From Atopobiaceae bacterium UBA5363 (GTDB lineage Bacteria > Actinomycetota > Coriobacteriia > Coriobacteriales > Atopobiaceae), in contig DHPN01000028.1 in NCBI GenBank assembly GCA_002407925.1, positions 15,760 through 27,996 on the forward strand: a stretch of 12,237 bases of DNA. The letters are read 5' to 3'. The position numbers and the translations under genes were made by a program. Shown here piece after piece: positions 1 through 5,858 of the stretch (its first letter is position 1; each line of letters opens with the position of its first letter). The notes below the pieces were generated by a model that ran no database searches, was not told the origin of the DNA, and worked only from the letters and a program-made list of their open reading frames with translations.

Positions 1-270
1 CTTACGAAGCTCGCCTCGACGATACACGGTCGTCGCGAGGCTGATCCCACGGCAAGCTATACCAAGCACTTGCTTGACGGCAATCCCGACGAACTTCTGA
101 AAAAGCTTGCCGAGGAGTCCAGCGAAGTGATCATGGCGTGCAAAGACGACGATCATGATCATATCCGCTATGAGGCAGGAGATCTTGTCTACCATCTGCT
201 GGTCACGTTGGAGCGTTATAACGTAAGCCTGCCTGAGCTTGCCGGCGAGCTGAATGCACGTATGAAATAG
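1..270 (+). CDS. hisE: Phosphoribosyl-ATP pyrophosphatase HisE, 5'-truncated
   Basis: HisE hydrolyses phosphoribosyl-ATP to phosphoribosyl-AMP and pyrophosphate, the second step of histidine biosynthesis in the cytoplasm. The frame is open from the first base of the window and gives 89 residues before TAG at 268-270. It starts within the first helix (L-T-K-L-A-S-T-I), followed by R-R-E-A-D-P-T-A-S-Y-T, a typical HisE N-terminus, so probably only about ten residues are missing. The MazG-like metal-binding signature is present: E-E-S-S-E at 112-126 and E-A-G-D at 172-183, followed by the helix L-V-Y-H-L-L-V-T-L. A TTG at 70 could be read as a start, but it lies inside the conserved domain and is not the real one. 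Full HisE proteins are about 90-110 residues. The gene is probably the last of a his operon lying to the left; the next gene faces it convergently. Confidence 0.93.
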   Translation, partial: LTKLASTIHGRREADPTASYTKHLLDGNPDELLKKLAEESSEVIMACKDDDHDHIRYEAGDLVYHLLVTLERYNVSLPELAGELNARMK

Positions 271-342
271 GACGGCTTGCGCTTCTCCTTGGCAGCCTGG
301 CAGATATTTGGAAGCCTCAGCTGTCAAGCTTGCTCGCTCGGC

Positions 343-1464
343 CTATTTGCTAAGCCTAGAGCGGGTGTCTGGGCGGATGTACTCGAAAATGGCTGGCGCG
401 CCTTCTCGCTCTGACTCTGCGAGGTCATTATCTGAGCGTACAGTCCACGTGATCAGATGCCCTCGCAGCACCCGGCGGCACAGCCATACAAAAAGATTGT
501 GGCGATCAGAGTACTTGTAGGCGACGAAGTCAGGTCGACTCAAGACATTGGCAAAAAGCGATGAGAGAATCCAGCGCATAGGTATGCCATATTTCTCGGT
601 ACCTCGGTCAGCAAGATAATCTTCTGAGAGTTGGCCGCGGAATACGTCCGGTCTGTTGTGTCGTAGCCACGAAAGCACACGTGGGTCGAAGCTCTCTATG
701 CAGTAGGACACGTCAGCATGGTCCAAGGCGAGCATGGTCATACGGGTGAGATCGACATAGTTGCTCATCGTTGACTTGATCTCAATGATGAGCGGTGGGC
801 GGCGAGCGCCTGTCTTGGGAGCCGTCTCAAACAGGCTCAGGACCTGCTCAAGCGTAGGTATTCTCTCGTCAGTTCCAAGCAGATGATATTCGCATAGCTC
901 CTCATGGGTGAGCTGCTCGACAAAGCCAGCGCGCCCGCAGAGGCGCTCGAGGTCAGAATCGTGCACAACGACGAGGACATTGTCCTTGGTGAGTCTCACG
1001 TCCAGCTCAACGCCGTAGCCCGCCTCTGCTGCAGCACGAAAGGCAGGCAAGGAGTTTTCTGGGACGATGGGACGAGTTGCGTGTTTGACGTCTTCTGCCC
1101 ATAGCGGCGTGGCCACTGGGGCATCGGAGCGCTTTTTGATCTTGTCAGCGAATTGCACGACTTTGTCTGGCATGGTTAGCAGGTCAGTGTCATTTTTCCA
1201 AGGGTCGCCAGCGGTCCCTTTGGGATAGGCTTGTGCCGAGGGCGGCTCCTCGAATAGTCCGCGATGGGCATAGCGATGCTTTTCTATCTGCTTCCACTGA
1301 GCGGTGGTGCGCCAATCGCGCCTGCGCGGCGCGACAAGAAAAGCGGTGACGCCTATGATGCCGGCTGCCACCGTGGCAGCCTTTGCCAGCGCAAGCTTGC
1401 CATCACTTGTGAGATAGGTCTTCTTGTGATGCGTGACAATGTCGGCACCTCGACTCGCTACCAT
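343..1464 (-). CDS. Membrane-anchored glycerophosphodiester phosphodiesterase (GDPD family)
   Basis: GDPD-family enzymes hydrolyse glycerophosphodiesters to glycerol-3-phosphate and an alcohol; this one may act on lipid head groups or teichoic-acid-like polymers. It has 373 residues. A hydrophobic segment at about 24-45 is followed by R-R-R, consistent with a single N-terminal anchor. The TIM-barrel signature residues are present: H67-R68-G69, P135-E-N-S138, E153, D155 and H168, with later I-I-E-I-K and I-T-W-T-V strands. Unusually, about 65 residues separate HRG from PENS, where the family normally has a short loop. The ATG at 1464 follows a purine-rich AGAAGGG ribosome-binding site on the minus strand. 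It is the only minus-strand gene before 11385, divergent from murJ and convergent with hisE. The family call is firm; the substrate is not known. Confidence 0.9.
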   Translation of the reverse strand: MVASRGADIVTHHKKTYLTSDGKLALAKAATVAAGIIGVTAFLVAPRRRDWRTTAQWKQIEKHRYAHRGLFEEPPSAQAYPKGTAGDPWKNDTDLLTMPDKVVQFADKIKKRSDAPVATPLWAEDVKHATRPIVPENSLPAFRAAAEAGYGVELDVRLTKDNVLVVVHDSDLERLCGRAGFVEQLTHEELCEYHLLGTDERIPTLEQVLSLFETAPKTGARRPPLIIEIKSTMSNYVDLTRMTMLALDHADVSYCIESFDPRVLSWLRHNRPDVFRGQLSEDYLADRGTEKYGIPMRWILSSLFANVLSRPDFVAYKYSDRHNLFVWLCRRVLRGHLITWTVRSDNDLAESEREGAPAIFEYIRPDTRSRLSK

Positions 1465-1512
1465 GGGTATCCCTTCTCTTTCCTGTGCTCATTCATAGCA
1501 TCTTAGTGCCTT

Positions 1513-1543
1513 TTGCCCTCACATGGCGTGGTCGGCATAAAAT
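1513..1543 (+). promoter_or_regulatory. Possible promoter of murJ
   Basis: TTGCCC at 1513-1518 and TAAAAT at 1538-1543 (five of six bases of the -10 consensus) are 19 bp apart, slightly long. An alternative -10, CATAAA at 1536-1541, gives 17 bp. Transcription would begin near 1550, leaving a leader of about 25 nt before the ATG at 1575. That would exclude the upstream ATG at 1485 from the message. The match is modest. Confidence 0.3.
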
Positions 1544-1562
1544 ATGGCCCATTCGTCAAGAC

Positions 1563-1569
1563 GGAAAGG
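1563..1569 (+). promoter_or_regulatory. Ribosome-binding site that fixes the murJ start
   Basis: GGAAAGG lies five bases before the ATG at 1575. The frame stays open upstream to an ATG at 1485, but those extra 30 residues are polar, contain no membrane segment and overlap the likely promoter. The site therefore favours 1575. Confidence 0.6.
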
Positions 1570-1574
1570 CCCAC

Positions 1575-3185
1575 ATGGAACAAGAACAAGACAATCAGCA
1601 GCAAACGCAAGTATCCGTCGGTCGCTCTGCCGCAATGATGAGCGTGCTGGTAATCCTCAGCCGCATTACTGGTTTCTTCCGTACATGGGCGCAGGCCTAT
1701 GCGCTGGGCACCACCTTGCTGGCCAGCTGCTATACCGTGGCGAACAACCTGCCGAACCAGCTTTATGAGCTTGTCATCGGCGGCATGATCATGACGGCCT
1801 TTTTGCCAGTGTACCTTTCGGTTAAGCAAAAGAGCGGGCAGAAAGGGGCAAACGAGTACGTCTCCAACCTCCTCTCGATCGTATGCGTCCTCATGAGCGC
1901 GCTCACTGTGCTTTGCATAGTGTTCGCCGCGCAGCTCGTCTTCATCCAATCCGCAGGCACTGACCAGACGCAGATGAGCAATGCAGTCATCTTGTTGCGC
2001 TTTTTTGCGGTCGAGATACTGTTTTACTTTCTTTCATCGATCGCCTCGGGCATTCTGAATGCAGAAAGGGATTACCTATGGAGTACTGCCGCGCCGATCT
2101 TCAATAACTTTATTACGATCACGTCCTTTCTTCTCTTTGCCGCCTTTGAGAAGTCTGATGCCCCGCTGGCGTTTCTTCTTCTTGCCCTAGGAAATCCACT
2201 TGGCGTGCTTGTTCAGGTATTGATGCAGTTGCCGAGCCTAGGCCGGCATGGAGTGAAGATCAGCTGGAAGATCAACTTTCACGATCCCGCGCTGAAGGAG
2301 ACCCTGCGCATAGGCTTGCCGACCTTGGTCGTCACAATTTGCTCATTTGTCACCGTGTCAGTCATGAACAGCTATGCCCTGGTTGCAATACCTGACCAGG
2401 GCAGTTCGATTCAGTACTATGCGCGCCTGTGGTACACCTTGCCCTACGCTGTCTTGTCAGTGCCAATCACGACCGCAATGTTTACTGAGCTATCTGACAT
2501 GTTTGCCAAACATGATATGGCAGGCTATGTGCATGGCTTCACGAACGGTGCCTGTCAGATCCTATTCACGTTGATACCGTTCATGCTGTACCTGATTGTG
2601 TTCGCCCGCCCTTTGATGGAGCTGCTGCGCCTTGGCCGCTTTGATGAGCAGAGCGCAGAGCTGACGGCATATTACTTGCGCTTTTTGGCGTTGGCCCTGC
2701 CATGGTATGGTTTATCGACGTTTTTCCAAAAGGTGTTTTCTTCGATGCGTCATATGATGGTCTTCACAGCTGCCAACGTCGTGGCCTCAGTTATACAGGT
2801 CGTCTATACCATGGTGTTCACAGGAACGCAAGGAATTGCCGCAGTCGCATTGGGAAGCGTTCTCTTTTTCCTTGTTGTCGACGGCGTTTCGTTTGCCTTG
2901 CTGAAGCGGATTTTGAAGCATATTGGCCTGAGGGCAATTGGTGCGGCCTGTTTGAGGGGGCTTTTGTTAGGCTGCGTCGGTGCCGGAGCAGGTGGCGCAC
3001 TGATATGGGTCTTTGAGAGGCTCTTTGGCAGCCTTGGGGGCTCGATACTGCAGACGATCGCTTGTGTGCTGATAGCCGGCATCGCATCGGTGGCCTCGAC
3101 GTATGGGCTGGCGATTGCCCTGCGCGTGCCTGAGTCTGCCTTCATGCGGCGCTTGCTTGGCAGGCTTGTGCGTCATGTGGACTAA
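1575..3185 (+). CDS. murJ: Lipid II flippase family protein MurJ (MviN)
   Basis: MurJ belongs to the MOP superfamily and moves lipid II from the inner to the outer face of the cytoplasmic membrane for peptidoglycan synthesis. From the ATG at 1575 the product has 536 residues and is hydrophobic throughout, with about 14 probable membrane segments, the usual size and design. The N-terminus has the family pattern S29-R-I-T-G-F-F-R36 followed by V-A-N-N-L-P-N-Q-L at 55-63 and G-G-M-I-M-T-A-F-L-P-V. The two arginines R30 and R36 correspond to R18 and R24 of E. coli MurJ. By my reading, the positions of E. coli D39 and R52 are not conserved (S51, and Y64/E65). It leads the cell-wall gene block and is followed by 182 bases without a gene. 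The family assignment is strong; flippase activity is inferred from the family. Confidence 0.9.
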   Translation: MEQEQDNQQQTQVSVGRSAAMMSVLVILSRITGFFRTWAQAYALGTTLLASCYTVANNLPNQLYELVIGGMIMTAFLPVYLSVKQKSGQKGANEYVSNLLSIVCVLMSALTVLCIVFAAQLVFIQSAGTDQTQMSNAVILLRFFAVEILFYFLSSIASGILNAERDYLWSTAAPIFNNFITITSFLLFAAFEKSDAPLAFLLLALGNPLGVLVQVLMQLPSLGRHGVKISWKINFHDPALKETLRIGLPTLVVTICSFVTVSVMNSYALVAIPDQGSSIQYYARLWYTLPYAVLSVPITTAMFTELSDMFAKHDMAGYVHGFTNGACQILFTLIPFMLYLIVFARPLMELLRLGRFDEQSAELTAYYLRFLALALPWYGLSTFFQKVFSSMRHMMVFTAANVVASVIQVVYTMVFTGTQGIAAVALGSVLFFLVVDGVSFALLKRILKHIGLRAIGAACLRGLLLGCVGAGAGGALIWVFERLFGSLGGSILQTIACVLIAGIASVASTYGLAIALRVPESAFMRRLLGRLVRHVD

Positions 3186-3188
3186 TGG

Positions 3189-3229
3189 ATGGGCCCCTTC
3201 TTAGTGCGATCCCAGAAGGATGATCCCAT
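3189..3229 (+). other. Imperfect hairpin just downstream of murJ
   Basis: ATGGG at 3189-3193 can pair with CCCAT at 3225-3229, and CCTTCT at 3196-3201 pairs with AGAAGG at 3214-3219, leaving a 12-base loop and a small internal bulge. No T-run follows, so it is not a classical terminator. It could be a 3'-end stabilising structure of the murJ message or chance. Confidence 0.25.
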
Positions 3230-3255
3230 GGCTTCGTAGCAAGAGCCTGCCTGTG

Positions 3256-3283
3256 CTGACAATGTCGAGACAATACTTATAAT
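3256..3283 (+). promoter_or_regulatory. Strong sigma-A-type promoter for the FemX-like gene
   Basis: CTGACA at 3256-3261 (five of six consensus bases) and a perfect TATAAT at 3278-3283 are 16 bp apart. Transcription would start near 3290, giving a leader of about 78 nt before the ATG at 3368. This is the best promoter match I found in the window. It suggests the FemX-like gene is transcribed independently of murJ. Confidence 0.65.
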
Positions 3284-3288
3284 GTGGT

Positions 3289-3317
3289 GGCTGGCTCCCA
3301 AGGGGGAGCTGCCTTTT
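3289..3317 (+). terminator. Terminator-like hairpin with short T-run, immediately after the promoter
   Basis: GCTCCC at 3294-3299 pairs with GGGAGC at 3304-3309 around a four-base loop. The outer GGC at 3289-3291 pairs with GCC at 3311-3313, with a bulged T and a G-T pair between. TTTT follows at 3314-3317. It could terminate transcripts reading out of murJ, or form a 5' stem-loop or attenuator at the start of the FemX message. The T-run is short, so termination is uncertain. Confidence 0.4.
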
Positions 3318-3367
3318 GACGTGCTAACAGTCCTTAGTAGCGCACTGACGAACGGAGTTGCAAATAC

Positions 3368-4384
3368 ATGCAGGTAAGGGATCTTTCTGCTCAAGAATAC
3401 CAAGCTCTTTTGATACGAATGAATGCTAACCCCCCCATCGAGCAGCTTCCGGTTTGGCAGGAGTACGAAGCTACGATTCCTGACCGAACATTCTGGGGCT
3501 ATTGCGCGATTGAGGCGTCCTCTGTGGAGGCTGTCTGTGCCTTCATGGACTATAAGACGCATGGCTATCATTTTCTCCGTGCTCACCATGCCCCTGTTTG
3601 GGCTCAAAAGCCCAGTGCTTCTGAGGAGCAAGCTGCCCTTGAGTCGTTGAGGACGTATGCAAGGAAAAAGGACAAGCGGCTGGCCTTCATAAGGCTTTGC
3701 GTTCTTCATGAACTTCCGTTGTGTCGACCAGTGCTATCAAGTGTGCCGTATGACGCTACGGTGATCGTTGACTTGAGGGGCGGAGACGAACAAATACTTG
3801 CGCGCATGAAGCCACGGGGACGCCGTGATGTTCGCAAAGCCCTAAGGGAGTGCAACTGCACCTTTGCGGATGAGACAGAGCAGGCTGCAGCGTGTTTTGA
3901 TGAGTACTATTATGTCATGAGACAAACTGCTGAGCGCGACGGCTTCTCCCCAGCCCCGGAGTCGAACTATACCGAGATGATGCGCTGCTTGGGACCAGAT
4001 AGCTGTCGTCTGTATGTCGCGCGTAGCAAGGAGGACCACTCTGTGGTCTGCTGGGAAATGGATACCATCTCTGGCACGAGAGCCGTGCGCTACTATGCAG
4101 CTACCCTCAGCGGCAAGGCTCGCAATCATGTCGCGGATGCGCTCGTGTACTATGCCCTTTGCGAGTTGGGACGTCGAGGATGCTTGGATATGGACCTCAT
4201 GGCCATAGGATCTGACTTCTCTCCGAGCTTAAAGGGGCTTAATGAATTCAAATGCAAGTTTGCCAAGGAGGCCGCCTCTGTTGCCCCAGATCGTGACCTC
4301 CCGTTGAGGCCTCTGCTTTATGATGCTTTGGAGAAGGTCAAAAGCCTCAAGGGTGCGGCGCGCACCGCCCCTGGTGCAGAGTGA
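3368..4384 (+). CDS. FemX/FemAB-like peptidoglycan bridge aminoacyl transferase
   Basis: FemABX proteins use aminoacyl-tRNA to add amino acids to the third-position residue of lipid II or UDP-MurNAc-pentapeptide at the inner face of the membrane. The product has 338 residues, a normal length for a FemX-type protein with two GNAT-like lobes and no long coiled-coil arm. Family marks are P-V-W-Q-E-Y near residue 30, the basic helix M147-K-P-R-G-R-R-D-V-R-K-A158 followed by a C-x-C-T-F strand, R-Y-Y-A-A-T with a following A-L-V-Y-Y-A helix, and the closing G290-L-N-E-F-K-C-K-F298. No signal peptide is seen, as expected for a cytoplasmic enzyme. ATG 3368 follows ACGGAG by ten bases. It has its own promoter. 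The amino acid it transfers cannot be told from sequence; it may act before or after the larger FemAB module at 5859-9365. Confidence 0.85.
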   Translation: MQVRDLSAQEYQALLIRMNANPPIEQLPVWQEYEATIPDRTFWGYCAIEASSVEAVCAFMDYKTHGYHFLRAHHAPVWAQKPSASEEQAALESLRTYARKKDKRLAFIRLCVLHELPLCRPVLSSVPYDATVIVDLRGGDEQILARMKPRGRRDVRKALRECNCTFADETEQAAACFDEYYYVMRQTAERDGFSPAPESNYTEMMRCLGPDSCRLYVARSKEDHSVVCWEMDTISGTRAVRYYAATLSGKARNHVADALVYYALCELGRRGCLDMDLMAIGSDFSPSLKGLNEFKCKFAKEAASVAPDRDLPLRPLLYDALEKVKSLKGAARTAPGAE

Positions 4385-4461
4385 CTGACCATTGGGGCTC
4401 AATGTGTGAGTAAGCTTTCAGGATTGTCCATTTGGTTTAAAAGAAATAGGCTGCAAGCACA

Positions 4462-4467
4462 TATAGT
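4462..4467 (+). promoter_or_regulatory. Possible -10 element for the NlpC/P60 gene
   Basis: TATAGT (five of six) sits in a short AT-rich dip in the 132-base gap between the FemX-like and NlpC/P60 genes; TTAAAT follows at 4469. No convincing -35 is seen, only T/A-rich sequence at 4436-4441. The gap has no terminator-like hairpin that I can find. Weak evidence for a separate transcript. Confidence 0.25.
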
Positions 4468-4516
4468 GTTAAATTAGATGCCGGATGTGTCTAAACGAAA
4501 TTGTGAAGGGTGATGT

Positions 4517-5725
4517 ATGAAGACAGCCCACGTTTTGAGACATGTAAGTAGGCTAGCTTCAGCTGCTTTGGCAGCTTCTTTGTTTGTCACAGGAGTCTTT
4601 CCCATGCCAGCCATTGCATTGACCTCAGATGAGCTCCAGGCTGAGGTTGATGACGCACAGGCGAAAATTGATGATTTGAACAGCGAGGCAGAGCAGACTG
4701 GCTATGAGCTTATAGATGCACAGGCCAGCCTCCAGGATACGCAAGACTCCATCGCGAGCGTACAGTCGGAGATCGCTTCAAAGCAATCTGAGCTTGATCA
4801 AGCGCAAAGCGAGCTGTCACAAGTTGTCGCAAGCTCTTATAAGACCGGGGACGTCAACTTACTTTCTGTGCTGATGAACTCAAAGAGCTTCGATGAGTTT
4901 GTCTCGCTCATCCACTATGCAGATAAGGTCTCTGAGTACCAACAGGGCGTTGTGTCTGAGGTAAAGACTTTGAAGAGTCAGCTTGAGGACGAGCAAGCCC
5001 AGCTTGAGTCTCAACAGCAGCAGGAGCAGGAAGAGGTACAAGCCCTTTCGGATAAGAAGCAGGCATCAGAGGCAGCAATTCAGGCAGCCGAGGACTACAA
5101 AGACCAGCTGTCTGAGGAAGTGAAGGAAAAGATCGCAGAAGAAGAGGAAGCGGCGCGCCAGCAAGCCCTCGCCCAGTCCCAGCAAACAGAGACCACATTG
5201 CAGGCATCCTCTTCCACGGCGGCTACGTCATCTGACTCTGGCGGGTCTTCAGCTGAAGCAACATCTGAGACAGGCTCAGAGGGAAGTGCAGACTACAGCG
5301 CTGATGAGGGGTCATCGGGCTCGAATACAACGAGCTCAGCTCGAAGTGCCACGTCAAGTGCTTCAGAGATGGTTGCAAGGGCCATGGAGGCTCGTGGATC
5401 GCATTACACCTATAGTGGCTATATATGGACGGGAAGCACCTCGACCTCATATTTTACCTGCTCTGGTCTTGTTGACTTTGCCCTAGGGCGCTCATCGCAC
5501 TCCGATAGCCCGGAGAGCCTTTATGCCCAAGTGGGCCCAAGCATGGTCTACAGCATCAGCGAGCTGAACTATGGGGATTTGGTCTTCTTTAACTGGGCGG
5601 GACGCTCTCCAGGCCATGTGGGCATCTACCTGGGCAATGGTGAAATGATAGACGCCGATGGAAGCTCTGTCGTGGTCCGCGGTGTTACGACGAGCAGCTT
5701 CATCGGCGGAGGTCCCATCATCTAG
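4517..5725 (+). CDS. Secreted coiled-coil NlpC/P60 peptidoglycan hydrolase (CwlO/PcsB-like)
   Basis: This is a predicted secreted D,L-endopeptidase that cuts stem peptides in the wall. It has 402 residues. A signal peptide runs to about residue 34 (basic N-terminus, A/L-rich core, A32-I-A34 before L35). A long Gln/Glu-rich coiled coil spans about 36-215 and contains a PcsB/CwlO-type segment at about 106-142 (S-Y-K-T-G-D, L-L-S-V-L-M, F-D-E-F). A Ser/Thr/Gly-rich linker (about 217-282) leads to the NlpC/P60 domain from about 283. The nucleophile is C315 (T-C-S-G-L-V) and the base H367 (G-H-V-G-I-Y-L-G). The third site, twelve residues later, is D379 rather than the common His. In relatives with this coiled coil, activity is often held off until FtsEX or similar partners act; that is inference here. 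GAAGGG at 4505-4510 supports the start. Confidence 0.92.
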   Translation: MKTAHVLRHVSRLASAALAASLFVTGVFPMPAIALTSDELQAEVDDAQAKIDDLNSEAEQTGYELIDAQASLQDTQDSIASVQSEIASKQSELDQAQSELSQVVASSYKTGDVNLLSVLMNSKSFDEFVSLIHYADKVSEYQQGVVSEVKTLKSQLEDEQAQLESQQQQEQEEVQALSDKKQASEAAIQAAEDYKDQLSEEVKEKIAEEEEAARQQALAQSQQTETTLQASSSTAATSSDSGGSSAEATSETGSEGSADYSADEGSSGSNTTSSARSATSSASEMVARAMEARGSHYTYSGYIWTGSTSTSYFTCSGLVDFALGRSSHSDSPESLYAQVGPSMVYSISELNYGDLVFFNWAGRSPGHVGIYLGNGEMIDADGSSVVVRGVTTSSFIGGGPII

Positions 5726-5847
5726 AGGAGTTTTGGTCTTGCAGGCACTCCTCATGTATAGGGGCTAGCTCAGAAGCCATTTTGTGACAGCAGGAGCTTG
5801 CTTTCGGATCAGGCTACATAACCTAATGTCACCATGGCAGGCTGCAT

Positions 5848-5854
5848 GGAGGAG
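5848..5854 (+). promoter_or_regulatory. Ribosome-binding site that fixes the start of the three-module protein
   Basis: GGAGGAG ends four bases before ATG 5859; a second ATG at 5865 is also in frame. The frame is open back to a GTG at 5784, but those 25 residues do not look conserved and that GTG has no comparable site. Start 5859 (or 5865) is preferred. Confidence 0.65.
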
Positions 5855-5858
5855 ATCT

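Noticed and set aside
335..363. Hairpin CGCTCGGC / GCC-TA-GAGCG at the end of the GDPD gene, considered as a bidirectional terminator between hisE and GDPD
   Set aside because: It has a two-base bulge, an 11-base loop and no T-run on either strand, and it overlaps coding sequence. The 72-base gap itself shows nothing else.
3182..3709. Minus-strand open frame of 175 codons over the murJ/FemX gap and the start of the FemX-like gene
   Set aside because: It lies antisense to a well-supported transferase gene and a strong plus-strand promoter, and its translation shows no recognisable domain.
4467..4490. TGTTAA-type half-site upstream of the NlpC/P60 gene, considered as a WalR-like operator, because WalRK controls such hydrolases in Firmicutes
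   Set aside because: The second half-site at the required five-base spacing is absent.
5725..5753. Inverted repeat GAGGAGT / ACTCCTC at the NlpC/P60 stop codon, considered as a terminator
   Set aside because: The loop is 15 bases and no T-run follows, so the evidence for termination is poor.
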